Shown one piece after another: positions 41,941-52,937 of a stretch of DNA of 64,000 nucleotides (positions within the stretch are counted from its first letter, which is position 1; every line of letters starts with the position of its first letter). The translations under genes were made by a program, and so were the position numbers. The notes beneath the pieces were generated by a model. That model was not told the origin of the DNA. It searched no databases and saw only the letters and a program-made list of their open reading frames with translations. Source of the DNA: an uncultured Holophagaceae bacterium (lineage in GTDB: Bacteria > Acidobacteriota > Holophagae > Holophagales > Holophagaceae); NCBI GenBank assembly GCA_903857495.1, contig CAIOFF010000048.1:1-64000 (forward strand), given 5' to 3'.

Positions 41941-42284
41941 TGGACCTGAATGAGTTCACCCAGATCACCCTCGCGGTGCTGGAGGATCAGGGCACCGTGG
42001 CCTACGCGCCCACCCTCATCGCCGGCGACACGGTCCAGGTCATCCAGGGCATTCCTGAGGGTATCGACCACCGGGCGGCCCTGCAGGAGACCCTCCACCG
42101 GCTGGGGCTCGAGCACTCGGACTTCTTCTTCGGCGTGCGCTCCGGCCCGGGGGAGGTCACCACGGGCTTCCACACGAACGCTTGCACCCAGTTCCAGCGC
42201 ATCTCCGAGCTCCGCCAGGGCTTCGTGGTCTCGAACCTCGAGGACTGCGCCTGGTGGACCCTCGGCCAGAGCCGCGACCAGTGA
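41940..42284 (+). CDS. Small conserved-looking protein, unknown function
   Basis: A 114-residue soluble protein I do not recognise. It is mixed alpha/beta by eye (VAYAPTLIAGDTVQVIQGI; DFFFGVRSGPGEVTTGFHTN) with three Trp/Cys-rich residues near the C-terminus (LEDCAWWTLG). The ATG overlaps the gltX stop (TGATG), and proC follows 14 bp later, so it is part of the gltX-proC run. A GTG at 41931 would add three residues. The tight coupling supports that it is a real gene. Confidence 0.7.
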   Translation: MDLNEFTQITLAVLEDQGTVAYAPTLIAGDTVQVIQGIPEGIDHRAALQETLHRLGLEHSDFFFGVRSGPGEVTTGFHTNACTQFQRISELRQGFVVSNLEDCAWWTLGQSRDQ

Positions 42285-42298
42285 TCCCAGGAGCCCCC

Positions 42299-43114
42299 AT
42301 GAGCCAACACCCCAAGCTCGCCATCCTCGGCTTCGGCACCATGGGCCAGGCCATCAGCGCCGGCCTGGTGGAGGCCTCGGGCTACCCCGCGGCCCACATC
42401 CAGGCGGCCGACCTGCATCCCGCCGCCGGGAAGGCCCGGGCCGGGGCCCTCGGCATCCAGCTCTCCAGCGAAGTGGAGGCCACCGCCAAGGCGGCCGAAG
42501 TCATCCTGCTCTGCGTCAAGCCGCGGGAGCTGAAGGAACTGCTGGCCGGACTGACCGCAGCCGGGGCCCTGGACCACCGGCCCCTGGTGGTGTCCATCGC
42601 CGCGGGCACGACGCTGGCGTTCCTGGCGGAGCACGTGCCTTCCGGTACGCCCCTGATCCGGGCCATGCCCAACACCCCGTGCTCCATCCGGCGGGGCATG
42701 ACCGTGCTGGCGCCGGGCAAGGGGGTCACCGAGGCCCAGCTGGCCCAGGCCCGGGTCCTCTTCGAGCCCCTGGGCCGGGTCATGGACCTGGACGAGAAGC
42801 ACATGGACGCGGTGACCGGCCTCAGCGCCAGCGGCCCGGCCTTCATGTTCGTCATCCTGGAGTCCCTGGCTGAGGGTGGCGTGCAGTGCGGCCTACCCCG
42901 GGCCGTGGCCGTGGAGTTGGCCGCCCAGATGACCCTGGGGGCTGCCTCCATGGTGCTGGAGACCGGCCGCCATCCCGCCGCCCTCAAGGACGAGGTCACC
43001 ACCCCCGCCGGCTGCACCATCGCCGGCCTGATGGTCCTGGAGGACGGCCGCATCCGCTCCGTCGTCGCCCGCGGCATCGAGCGCGCCACCCAGGTGGCCG
43101 CCGGGCTGGGCTGA
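42299..43114 (+). CDS. proC: Pyrroline-5-carboxylate reductase
   Basis: A 271-residue NAD(P)H enzyme making proline from 1-pyrroline-5-carboxylate. The dinucleotide site is ILGFGTMGQAISAGL (about residues 9-23); the family motifs RAMPNTPCSIRRGMT, VTGLSASGPAF and DEVTTPAGCTIAGL (substrate and product binding) are all present. Full length. The start at 42299 follows AGGAG. It ends the gltX-orf-proC group; the ABC gene follows 48 bp later. Confidence 0.94.
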   Translation: MSQHPKLAILGFGTMGQAISAGLVEASGYPAAHIQAADLHPAAGKARAGALGIQLSSEVEATAKAAEVILLCVKPRELKELLAGLTAAGALDHRPLVVSIAAGTTLAFLAEHVPSGTPLIRAMPNTPCSIRRGMTVLAPGKGVTEAQLAQARVLFEPLGRVMDLDEKHMDAVTGLSASGPAFMFVILESLAEGGVQCGLPRAVAVELAAQMTLGAASMVLETGRHPAALKDEVTTPAGCTIAGLMVLEDGRIRSVVARGIERATQVAAGLG

Positions 43115-43162
43115 GCGGGTCCCCCGAGGGAGTGGGGCCTTCATGTAAAATGGCCTCCTCCC

Positions 43163-43945
43163 ATGCCCCTTCAACCGAGTACCGAGACCTCCCCGGTCCT
43201 GCCAGCCATCCACTGTCGGGGACTCTCCCATGGCTTCGCCGGGAGACCCGTCCTGGAGGGCATCGACTTCGAGATTCCATCGGGAAGCATCTCGGCGCTG
43301 CTGGGACCCAATGGTTCCGGAAAATCCACGCTGATCAAGCTGCTTGCGGGCCTGCTCACCCCCCTCGGTGGAACCGTCCACGTGGCGGGGCTCGCGGTGG
43401 CCCAGGGCGGGGCGCCCTTGAAGCAACGGATCGGTGTCGTGCCCGAGGGACTGGCGCTGCTCGAACACCTGACTGTCGAGGAACACTTCGACGTCCTGTC
43501 GCCGGTCTATGGACTGGCTCGGACCGAGGTGCAGATTCGAAGGGATGGCTTGCTCCACGCCCTGGCGCTGGAGGAGGTCCGCTACCTGCCCGTCCGGCAC
43601 GGTTCCTATGGGACCCGCAAGAAGCTGGCGCTGGCTCTGGCCTTGGTGCACGCGCCCCAGGTCCTGCTGCTGGATGAGCCCTTTGAGGGGCTGGATCCGG
43701 TGGCAGCGCACACGGTCCGTCAGCTGTTCCTCCGGCTCGCTGCCTCCGGTGTCACGGTGTTCTTCACCTCCCACGCGCTCTCGCTGGTGGAGCGGGTCGC
43801 CACCCAGGTGCTCCTGCTCCAGGGGGGACGGATCCAGTGCGCGGGCTCGCCCGCGGAGCTGGCAGGGACCCTGGAATCCTTCTACTTCGACCAGATCGAG
43901 CTGCCCGATCCTCCCGAGTTGCCATGGCTCGCCTCGCCACGCTGA
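43163..43945 (+). CDS. ABC transporter ATPase with altered signature motif
   Basis: A 260-residue ABC-2-type ATPase. Walker A is GPNGSGKS (about residues 48-55), Walker B VLLLDEPFEGLDP, and the switch histidine is in FTSHAL. The signature is HGSYGTRKKLALA, lacking the SGGQ core but like the YGTRQK form of many ABC-2 exporters. Its end overlaps the next gene by 22 bp; that gene encodes a membrane protein likely to be the permease. Substrate unknown. Confidence 0.88.
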   Translation: MPLQPSTETSPVLPAIHCRGLSHGFAGRPVLEGIDFEIPSGSISALLGPNGSGKSTLIKLLAGLLTPLGGTVHVAGLAVAQGGAPLKQRIGVVPEGLALLEHLTVEEHFDVLSPVYGLARTEVQIRRDGLLHALALEEVRYLPVRHGSYGTRKKLALALALVHAPQVLLLDEPFEGLDPVAAHTVRQLFLRLAASGVTVFFTSHALSLVERVATQVLLLQGGRIQCAGSPAELAGTLESFYFDQIELPDPPELPWLASPR

Positions 43946-44940
43946 GCGCCGGCCTGATCAGGGACCACACGCGGGGTCTCCTCGCCCACGGCGGTATGGC
44001 TGGGAACAACCTCGTCCTGGCCATGATCCTGGCGGCGGTCGCTGGCCCGCCGACCGCGTTCCTGGTGGCTGTGGTGGGCATTCCCTTGCTGCTGGCCATG
44101 GCCAGCGAAGGCCGCCCCGAGCAGGCCGAGCGCCTGGCCCTGCTGCCGCTGTCGAATTGGGAACACGCCCTGCTGCGCTGGGCGACGCGCCTGGCGGATC
44201 CCGTCGTTGCGCTGCTGGTGATCCTGGGACTCCTCGCCGGTAGACGCGGGGTGGCGGTGGTGGGGTCGCTGCTGCTGGCGCTCCTTGCCACTCGGCTGGT
44301 CTCGAACCGCTGGCGCCATCGGAGCCCCGGCCCGAGCTTCCACCTGACGGCTTTGCCCGGCCCTAGCACGGGCCTGCTTGGGGTGTTCCTGGGGGGCATG
44401 CTCCGGACCCTCGACTCCTACGCCGCCCTATTGGTGGCCGCCGCAGGGCTGCTCTATCGGATCGAGACCCCCGTGCCGCATCCAGCCGCTCTTATGGGGG
44501 CCAGCCTGATGGTGACGCTCTGCCTGAGCACCTGCACCCAGCGCCTGTTTGCCCCGGAAGGCCCGCAAGGGCTGGCCCGCCTCCGCCTCCTCCCGCTCCG
44601 GGGCTGGCACTTGCTGCTGCTGAAGGACACCGCGTTCCTCCTGATCCTGCTTCCCCTGGTGTCACCTTTCTCGCTCAGCTCTGGTCTGGCCGGGGGCCTG
44701 GTGAGCTTGGGTCTGGGCCATCTGCGCAGCCTGCGGCCCTCGGGGCGTCCCCAGCACCCATGGCAGTTCCTCACGGGCACCACGATGGGTTTCTCCGCGG
44801 TGCAGGTGAGCTCTCTCTTCGTGGCGGGGATCGTGGCCCAAACACGGGCGCTGTGGGTGTTGCCTCTATGTCTAATCCTGAATCTCGCGACCCTCGCCTG
44901 GGCCGGGCGACGCATGGAAAGGCCCCGCCCCGGCGGTTGA
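43924..44940 (+). CDS. Multi-spanning membrane protein, likely ABC permease partner
   Basis: A 338-residue hydrophobic protein with about ten predicted membrane helices separated by basic loops (SNRWRHRS, RRMERPRP). I cannot place it in a named family; the arrangement after an ABC-2 ATPase and the 22-bp overlap suggest the permease of that transporter. The start ATG 43924 has only a weak ribosome site, consistent with coupling to the ATPase. GlnS follows 67 bp later. Confidence 0.72.
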   Translation: MARLATLSAGLIRDHTRGLLAHGGMAGNNLVLAMILAAVAGPPTAFLVAVVGIPLLLAMASEGRPEQAERLALLPLSNWEHALLRWATRLADPVVALLVILGLLAGRRGVAVVGSLLLALLATRLVSNRWRHRSPGPSFHLTALPGPSTGLLGVFLGGMLRTLDSYAALLVAAAGLLYRIETPVPHPAALMGASLMVTLCLSTCTQRLFAPEGPQGLARLRLLPLRGWHLLLLKDTAFLLILLPLVSPFSLSSGLAGGLVSLGLGHLRSLRPSGRPQHPWQFLTGTTMGFSAVQVSSLFVAGIVAQTRALWVLPLCLILNLATLAWAGRRMERPRPGG

Positions 44941-45007
44941 AGTGCCCTATTTCATGCAGGGAAGTGCAGCCCCCGGGTATCTTGGAAGTTTGATCCCGTG
45001 AGCCCCG

Positions 45008-46717
<1,710 letters not shown>

Positions 46718-46772
46718 GGAATCGCGGGCTGCGCCTGCGGCGCACGGAAATCCAGGGCTCTTTCCCCTTCTT

Positions 46773-46796
46773 GGGCCAAAGCGCCAGCTTTGGCCC
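46773..46796 (+). terminator. Hairpin downstream of glnS
   Basis: A perfect 10-bp stem (46773-46782 with 46787-46796, 4-nt loop GCCA) lies 55 bp after glnS. A smaller stem (46730-46735 with 46739-46744) precedes it. No U-run follows, so termination is uncertain; it may be an mRNA-end or repeat-type hairpin. The remaining gap to nuoH has no supported gene. Confidence 0.5.
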
Positions 46797-46920
46797 CCGG
46801 CTGTGACCCAGGTCGCATCGGCTCCCAACTGGTTGTTTCCCTCCGTGTCAGGAACGGGGCGGGTCTGATAGGGTTGAAGGGTTGGGTCTCCCCGCGGGTG
46901 GCCCTGCCGGGAAGCCGCCC

Positions 46921-47982
46921 ATGGACAAGCTTGCGAGCCTGCTGCACACCACGCCTGCCATCGTCTGGATGGTAGGAAAGGTCGTGGTCGTTTTCCTCAG
47001 CGTTTTCCTCCTGGCCTCGGTCTGGACCTGGGTGGAACGCCGAGGCTCGGCCATGATCCAGGACCGCATCGGCCCCAACCGGGCGAAGCTGTTCGGGCGC
47101 TGGCCCATCCTGGGCCTGTCCCAGCTGCTGGCGGACGGCATCAAGTTCTTCTTCAAGGAGGACCTTGTCCCCGAGGCAGCCAACAAGGGGCTGTTCTGGC
47201 TGGCGCCCTTCCTCGCCTTCGTGCCGGCCCTCATGGGCTTCGCCGTCATCCCTGTGGGCAAGAGCTTCGTCTGCGACGGGGTGACCTATCACCTCTCGGT
47301 GCTGGACCCCGGCAACGGCATGGGCCTGCTCTATCCCCTCGCCATCGGCGGCCTGGCCGTCTACGGCGTGCTGCTGGCCGCCTGGTCCAGCAACAACAAG
47401 TGGTCGATCCTCGGCGGCATGCGTGCCTCCGCCACCATGGTGAGCTACGAGATCGGCATCAGCATGGCCGTGGTGGCCATCTTCATGACCAGCGGCGGCT
47501 ACGACCCCTCCGAGGTGATCAAGGCCCAGGGGCACCTGCCCTGGACCTGGTATGTGGTCCGCCAGCCCCTGGGCTTCCTCGTCTTCTTCACCTGCATGTT
47601 CGCCGAGACGAACCGCCTGCCCTTCGACTTCGCCGAGGGCGAGAGCGAGATCGTGGCGGGCTTCAACACCGAATACGGCAGCATGAAGTTCAGCCTGCTG
47701 GCCCTGGCCGAGTACTCGCACCTGATGACCGCCTCGGCCCTCGTCGCCACGCTCTACTTCGGCGGCTGGCAGGTGCCCTTCGTGGCGGATCCCCCGGTGC
47801 TGCTGTCCGTGGCGAGCTTCCTGGTCAAGATGCTGTTCTTCGCCTGGGTCTTCGTCTGGGTCCGCTGGACGCTGCCGCGCTTCCGCTACGACCAGCTCAT
47901 GCACCTCGGCTGGAAGATCATGCTCCCGCTCTCCATGGCCAATCTTGTCTTCCACGCCTGGCGCATGAGCCAGGGACACTGA
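46921..47982 (+). CDS. nuoH: NADH-quinone oxidoreductase subunit H
   Basis: A 353-residue membrane subunit at the junction of the peripheral and membrane arms, forming part of the quinone site. Hallmarks are ERRGSAMIQDRIGPNRAK near the N-terminus and the acidic loop AETNRLPFDFAEGESEIVAGFNTEY given here in two parts: AETNRLPFDFAEGESE and IVAGFNTEYGSMKF. About eight helices. It is the first gene of nuoHIJKLMN; nuoA-G are not upstream here. Confidence 0.95.
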   Translation: MDKLASLLHTTPAIVWMVGKVVVVFLSVFLLASVWTWVERRGSAMIQDRIGPNRAKLFGRWPILGLSQLLADGIKFFFKEDLVPEAANKGLFWLAPFLAFVPALMGFAVIPVGKSFVCDGVTYHLSVLDPGNGMGLLYPLAIGGLAVYGVLLAAWSSNNKWSILGGMRASATMVSYEIGISMAVVAIFMTSGGYDPSEVIKAQGHLPWTWYVVRQPLGFLVFFTCMFAETNRLPFDFAEGESEIVAGFNTEYGSMKFSLLALAEYSHLMTASALVATLYFGGWQVPFVADPPVLLSVASFLVKMLFFAWVFVWVRWTLPRFRYDQLMHLGWKIMLPLSMANLVFHAWRMSQGH

Positions 47983-47992
47983 GGAGGGGGCC

Positions 47993-48556
47993 ATGGGCGT
48001 CATCGTCAAGAAAGTGGAGCTGACCTGGCTGGATCGCACCTACGTGTGGCCGGTCCTGCAGGGCATGTCGATCACCTTCGGTCACTTCATCCGCAACCTG
48101 TTCACGTCCACCGCCAAGCGCTACACGGTGCAGTACCCCGACATGAAGCGCGAGATTCCCGCGGGCTACCGGGGCCTCCACGAGCTGAAGCGGTTCGAGG
48201 ACGGCGCCATCAAGTGCGTGGCCTGCTTCATGTGCCAGGAGGCCTGCCCCGCCCGCTGCATCAGCATCGAGGCCGAGGAGTTCAGCGACCTGAACCTGTC
48301 CCAGGGATTCCAGGAGAAGCGTCCAGCCAAGTTCTCCATCGACATGCTGCGCTGCATCTACTGCGGCATGTGTGAAGAAGCCTGCCCCAAGGATGCCATC
48401 TGGCTCCGCAAGGAGTATGAAGTGGCCGCCTACGACCGGCTCTCCATGCAATTCGGCAAGTGGAACCTCATGAACACCTATGCCGAGGCTGACGGCAAGG
48501 AGCAGCTCACCCAGGATCCCACCCCCTCCGTGCCCCGCCGCACGATCGCGATGTAA
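47993..48556 (+). CDS. nuoI: NADH-quinone oxidoreductase subunit I
   Basis: A 187-residue ferredoxin-like subunit with two 4Fe-4S motifs, CVACFMCQEACP and CIYCGMCEEACP, clusters N6a and N6b that lead electrons to N2 in NuoB. It has an N-terminal amphipathic helix. It is preceded by a strong GAGGAGG site and lies 10 bp after nuoH. Confidence 0.95.
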   Translation: MGVIVKKVELTWLDRTYVWPVLQGMSITFGHFIRNLFTSTAKRYTVQYPDMKREIPAGYRGLHELKRFEDGAIKCVACFMCQEACPARCISIEAEEFSDLNLSQGFQEKRPAKFSIDMLRCIYCGMCEEACPKDAIWLRKEYEVAAYDRLSMQFGKWNLMNTYAEADGKEQLTQDPTPSVPRRTIAM

Positions 48557-48565
48557 GGAGAGGCC

Positions 48566-49060
48566 ATGTTCATCACCTTCGCCTTCGTCACGCTGCTCGG
48601 TGCCCTGGGCATGCTGCTGCAGAAGAACGTCATCGTGGCGGGCCTCTGCATGGTGGCCACCTTCTTCGGTGTCGCCGGGCTCTTCCTGCTGCTGGCCAAC
48701 CCCGTGGCCGCCGCGCTCCAGATCATTGTCTATAGCGGCGCCATCATGGTGCTGGTGCTCTTCGTGATCATGATGCTCAACAGCCACGAGGAGGAGGCGG
48801 CCCAGACCGCCCGCCCCGTGCAGCGCTGGGTCTCGGTGGCCCTGGTGGCCGCCCTTGCCTTCGGCGCCGTGAAGCTCGTCCTGACCTCCGCCGGCCTCAG
48901 GGCTATGGCCGTGAGCGGCGAGCCGATGCCGGGAGCCATGACCCTCCAGAAAGTGGGCACGACCCTCTTCGCCGAGCACCTGCTGGGCTTCGAGGTGGCG
49001 GGCATCCTGCTACTGGCGGCCATGGTTGGGGCTGTCGCGCTGACCAAGAGAGACCTGTGA
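48566..49060 (+). CDS. nuoJ: NADH-quinone oxidoreductase subunit J
   Basis: A 164-residue membrane subunit with five hydrophobic helices. The segment QIIVYSGAIMVLVLFVIMML contains the pi-bulge helix conserved in NuoJ. It belongs to the chain of charged residues that couples quinone chemistry to the antiporter-like subunits. Nine bp after nuoI. Confidence 0.94.
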   Translation: MFITFAFVTLLGALGMLLQKNVIVAGLCMVATFFGVAGLFLLLANPVAAALQIIVYSGAIMVLVLFVIMMLNSHEEEAAQTARPVQRWVSVALVAALAFGAVKLVLTSAGLRAMAVSGEPMPGAMTLQKVGTTLFAEHLLGFEVAGILLLAAMVGAVALTKRDL

Positions 49061-49070
49061 GGAGCCCCCG

Positions 49071-49400
49071 ATGACCGGCATGGATGCGATCCTCAGCGGC
49101 GGCCTCCAGGGATACCTGGTCGTGGCCCTTCTCCTGTTCGCCATTGGCCTGGCCACGGTGCTGCTGCGGCGCACCCTGCTCATGCAGTTCATGGGCGTGG
49201 AGCTGATGCTCAACGCCGCCAACGTGGCCCTGCTGGCCTTCGCCCGCTTTCGTGGCGGGGATGCGCAGGCCACGGTGTTCTACCTCTTCATCATCGCCGT
49301 GGCCGCCTGCGAAGCGGCCATCGGCCTGGCGCTGGTCATCGGCCTCTACCGTCACCGGGGTACCACCGACTCGGACCGGGCCGCTGGCCTGAAGCAGTGA
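49071..49400 (+). CDS. nuoK: NADH-quinone oxidoreductase subunit K
   Basis: A 109-residue three-helix subunit. Conserved acidic residues lie in MQFMGVELMLNAANV and VAACEAAIGLALVIG, which carry the two membrane glutamates for proton transfer. It is related to MrpC, but its place between nuoJ and nuoL fixes the assignment. Confidence 0.94.
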   Translation: MTGMDAILSGGLQGYLVVALLLFAIGLATVLLRRTLLMQFMGVELMLNAANVALLAFARFRGGDAQATVFYLFIIAVAACEAAIGLALVIGLYRHRGTTDSDRAAGLKQ

Positions 49401-49407
49401 GGATGCG

Positions 49408-51312
49408 ATGAACAAGTATTACTGGCTCATTCCGATCCTCCCCCTGATGGGCGCGGCCTTCAATGGCCTCCTGGGCAAGCGTGCCGGGAAGGGTGCCGTC
49501 ACCTTCGTCGGCCTGGGTGTTGTCTTCGGGTCCCTGCTGCTGGCTGCCTCCGCGTTCCTGGCCATGAAGGCCACGGGCGACCACCGCCTGGTCCTCAACT
49601 ATGGCGAGTGGATGGCCACTGGATCACTCAGCGTGCCCTTCGGCCTGGTGATCGATCCCCTGAGCGGCACCATGATGCTGGTGATCACGGGCATCGGCTT
49701 CCTGATCCACCTCTACTCCGTGGGCTACATGCACGAGGACGAGGGCTACGCGCGGTTCTTCAGCTACCTGAACCTGTTCGTGTTCTTCATGCTCACCCTG
49801 GTGCTGGGCTCGAGCCTGGTACTCATGTTCGTGGGCTGGGAGGGCGTGGGCCTCTGCTCCTACCTGCTCATCGGCTACTTCTTCGAGACGGACTTCGCGC
49901 CGGACGCCGGCCTCAAGGCCTTCCTCACCAACCGGGTGGGTGACCTGGGCGTGTCCATCGGCATGATGGTGCTCTTCGCCGCCTTCGGCACCCTGACGGT
50001 CTCGGACATCCTCACCCAGGCCGGGCATCTGGCCCCGGAAGTGGGCTTCGGCGTCCTGACCTTCGCCACCCTGATGCTGTTCGTGGGCGCCACGGGCAAG
50101 AGTGCCCAGCTGCCCCTCTACCTCTGGCTGCCGGACGCCATGGCGGGTCCGACCCCCGTCAGCGCCCTGATCCACGCGGCCACCATGGTCACGAGCGGCA
50201 TCTACATGATCTGCCGCCTGGCACCGGTGTTCTCCCTGGCCCCCATCACCATGGACGTGGTCGCCTGGGTGGGCGGCGCCACGGCCCTCTTCGCCGCCAC
50301 CATCGGCCTGGTGCAGCGCGACATCAAGAAGGTGCTGGCCTACTCCACGGTCTCCCAGCTGGGCTACATGTTCCTGGGCCTGGGCGCCTCGGGCTTCGCC
50401 GCGGGCTTCTTCCATGTCTTCACCCACGCCTGGTTCAAGGCCCTCCTCTTCCTCGGGGCCGGCAGCGTGATCCACGCCATGCACCACGAGCAGGACCTCT
50501 TCAAGATGGGCGGTCTCCGCAACAAGACGAAGATCACCTTCATCACAATGTTCGTCGGCACCCTGGCCATCATGGGCTTCCCGGGCACCAGCGGCTTCTT
50601 CAGCAAGGACGAGATCCTCTACCTGGCCTACCTGAAGTCCCCGGCCCTATGGGTCATCGGCGTCATCGGCGCCTGCTGCACCAGCTTCTACATGTGGCGG
50701 CTCATGGCCCTCACCTTCTGGGGCGAGCCCCGGGACCACCACGCCTACGACCACGCCCACGAGAGCCCCTTCACCATGACGGTCCCCCTGATGGTCCTCG
50801 CCACGGGCTCCCTGCTCTGGGGCGTCTGGGGCATTCCCGAGGCCTTTGGCGGGCACTTTGCCATCGGCGAGTTCCTGAAGCCGGCTCTCACCTACGGCCA
50901 GGTCCACGGCGCCCACGGGCACCACGAGGGCCCGGCGGTGCTGCTGGCCTGCATCTCCACGGGACTGGGGCTCCTCATGGGCTTCCTGGGGTGGTCGACG
51001 TATAAGAAGGGCCCTGCGGCGGAGATCGCCTTCGCCGCCCGGCATCCCTTCGTGCATGATCTGCTGCTGAACAAGTACTACGTGGACGAGGGCGTGGAGC
51101 GCTTCCTGCTCGGCCCCATCCGCTGGTTCGGCAACGTGCTCTGGAAGCTCTTCGACGTGATCATCATCGACGGCGTGGGGGTGAACCTGCCGGGCGCGCT
51201 GGCCCGGGTCTTTGGGGACTTCACCGCCCTCTTCCAGACCGGCCGGGTGCGCAACTACGCGCTCAGCATGGCGCTGGGTGCCGCGGTCCTCCTCTATGTC
51301 TTCCTGAAGTAG
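49408..51312 (+). CDS. nuoL: NADH-quinone oxidoreductase subunit L
   Basis: A 634-residue antiporter-like proton-pumping subunit at the distal end of the membrane arm. The core is clear (FVGWEGVGLCSYLLIG, DAMAGPTPVSALIHAATMV, STVSQLGYMFLGLG), and the long C-terminal lateral helix is followed by helix TM16. His-rich loops (HHAYDHAHE; GAHGHHEG) near residues 445-515 are natural in this family. Seven bp after nuoK. Confidence 0.95.
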   Translation: MNKYYWLIPILPLMGAAFNGLLGKRAGKGAVTFVGLGVVFGSLLLAASAFLAMKATGDHRLVLNYGEWMATGSLSVPFGLVIDPLSGTMMLVITGIGFLIHLYSVGYMHEDEGYARFFSYLNLFVFFMLTLVLGSSLVLMFVGWEGVGLCSYLLIGYFFETDFAPDAGLKAFLTNRVGDLGVSIGMMVLFAAFGTLTVSDILTQAGHLAPEVGFGVLTFATLMLFVGATGKSAQLPLYLWLPDAMAGPTPVSALIHAATMVTSGIYMICRLAPVFSLAPITMDVVAWVGGATALFAATIGLVQRDIKKVLAYSTVSQLGYMFLGLGASGFAAGFFHVFTHAWFKALLFLGAGSVIHAMHHEQDLFKMGGLRNKTKITFITMFVGTLAIMGFPGTSGFFSKDEILYLAYLKSPALWVIGVIGACCTSFYMWRLMALTFWGEPRDHHAYDHAHESPFTMTVPLMVLATGSLLWGVWGIPEAFGGHFAIGEFLKPALTYGQVHGAHGHHEGPAVLLACISTGLGLLMGFLGWSTYKKGPAAEIAFAARHPFVHDLLLNKYYVDEGVERFLLGPIRWFGNVLWKLFDVIIIDGVGVNLPGALARVFGDFTALFQTGRVRNYALSMALGAAVLLYVFLK

Positions 51313-51320
51313 GTGGGGCG

Positions 51321-52937
51321 ATGACCTGGCTGAACTCCCATCCCCTCACCTTCCTGGTCTTCGCGCCGACGCTCCTCGGCTTCCTGATCATGGCGCTGCC
51401 CCACTCCCTTGGGCGCCTCTCCCGCCTGCTTGGCTTCATGGGGGCCCTGGCAGTCTTCGTCCTGAGCCTGGCCTGGCTGCTGGGCCACGGCGGCACGGGC
51501 GCGACGATCTTCATCGAGCGGGCCCCCTGGTTCACGCTGGTCGGCCTGCCCGTGGACTACCACCTGGCCGTGGACGGCCTGAACCTCTGGCTCGTGCTGC
51601 TGACCACCTTCCTGGTGCCGCTCACCATGCTGGGCACCTGGAACAGCCTGAAGGACCGCATCGGCACCTTCGCCGCGCTGTTCCTGCTGCTGGAGACGGG
51701 CATGCTGGGCGCCCTGATGGCCCAGGACCTGTTCTTCTTCTACCTGTTCTGGGAAGCCATGCTGATCCCGATGTATTTCATGATCGGGGTCTGGGGTGGC
51801 GATGAGCGCCGCTACGCCGCCAACAAGTTCTTCCTCTACACCCTGAGCGGCTCGTTGCTCTGGCTGGTGGCCCTGCTCTACCTGGCCAACAAGGCCGGTG
51901 GCTTCAATCCCGTCCTCATGGGCCAGGCCGCTTCGGCGCTGCCCTTCAGCGTCCAGTGCTGGCTCTTCATCTCCTTCGCCGTGGCCTTCGCCATCAAGGT
52001 GCCGCTCTTCCCGCTGCACACCTGGCTGCCGGACGCGCACGTCCAGGCCCCCACGGCGGGCTCGGTCATCCTGGCCGGCGTGCTGCTGAAGCTGGGCGGC
52101 TACGGCTTCCTCCGCTTCGCCATCCCGATCTTCCCGGCGGCGGCGATGCACTATGCCAAGCCCCTGGCCCTGCTGAGCGTCATCGCCATCGTCTACGGGG
52201 CCCTCGTGGCCATGGTCCAGCGCGACATCAAGAAGCTGGTGGCCTACTCCTCCGTGAGCCACATGGGCTTCGTGATGCTGGGACTGGCCTCCTTCACCGT
52301 CATCGGCACCCAGGGCGCCATGCTCCAGATGCTCAACCACGGCATCAGCACCGGTGCACTCTTCCTGCTGGTGGGCATGGTCTACGACCGGGCCCACACC
52401 CGCATGATCGCGGACTTCGGCGGCGTGGCCGTGAAGATGCCTGTGTTCACCGCCTTCTTCCTCATCGTGACCCTCAGCTCCATCGGCCTGCCCCTCACCA
52501 ACGGGTTCGTGGGCGAGTTCTGGATCCTCAACGGCGCCTTCCTCTCCGGCTTCGGCTGGGGCCGCCTCTACGCCTCCCTGGCCACTTCCGGTGTCCTGCT
52601 CGGCGCGGTCTACATGCTCTGGATGTTCAAGCGGGTCTTCTGGGGCCCCGAGAACAAGGACGAGGACAGCGGCACCCACCACCTGCACAGCGATCTGAAT
52701 GCCCGGGAAGTGGCCGTGATGCTGCCCCTGGTGGTGCTGATCCTCTGGATGGGCATCCATCCGCGGACCTTCGTGGCCGTCAGCGAGGCGCCCGTGGCCA
52801 ACCTGCTCCGGGAGGCCAACGCTCCGCCGGTCCGGACCTTCGTGCTGAAGCCCGCCGTGCACCAGGCCCCTGCGGCCCACGAGGCCGGCCCCGAGGCCCA
52901 CGCCGCCAAACCCGCCGCCCATGAGGTGCACCAATGA
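51321..52937 (+). CDS. nuoM: NADH-quinone oxidoreductase subunit M
   Basis: A 538-residue antiporter-like subunit of complex I (FYLFWEAMLIPMYFMIGVWG; LHTWLPDAHVQAPTAGSVIL; YSSVSHMGFVMLGL). The last 25 residues form an unusual Ala/His-rich tail (HQAPAAHEAGPEAHAAK) that runs past the family's normal end, into the nuoN start with a four-base overlap. Confidence 0.95.
   Translation: MTWLNSHPLTFLVFAPTLLGFLIMALPHSLGRLSRLLGFMGALAVFVLSLAWLLGHGGTGATIFIERAPWFTLVGLPVDYHLAVDGLNLWLVLLTTFLVPLTMLGTWNSLKDRIGTFAALFLLLETGMLGALMAQDLFFFYLFWEAMLIPMYFMIGVWGGDERRYAANKFFLYTLSGSLLWLVALLYLANKAGGFNPVLMGQAASALPFSVQCWLFISFAVAFAIKVPLFPLHTWLPDAHVQAPTAGSVILAGVLLKLGGYGFLRFAIPIFPAAAMHYAKPLALLSVIAIVYGALVAMVQRDIKKLVAYSSVSHMGFVMLGLASFTVIGTQGAMLQMLNHGISTGALFLLVGMVYDRAHTRMIADFGGVAVKMPVFTAFFLIVTLSSIGLPLTNGFVGEFWILNGAFLSGFGWGRLYASLATSGVLLGAVYMLWMFKRVFWGPENKDEDSGTHHLHSDLNAREVAVMLPLVVLILWMGIHPRTFVAVSEAPVANLLREANAPPVRTFVLKPAVHQAPAAHEAGPEAHAAKPAAHEVHQ

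Noticed and set aside
46718..46920. tRNA or small RNA gene between glnS and nuoH
   Set aside because: No T-loop/acceptor pairing was found; only simple hairpins.
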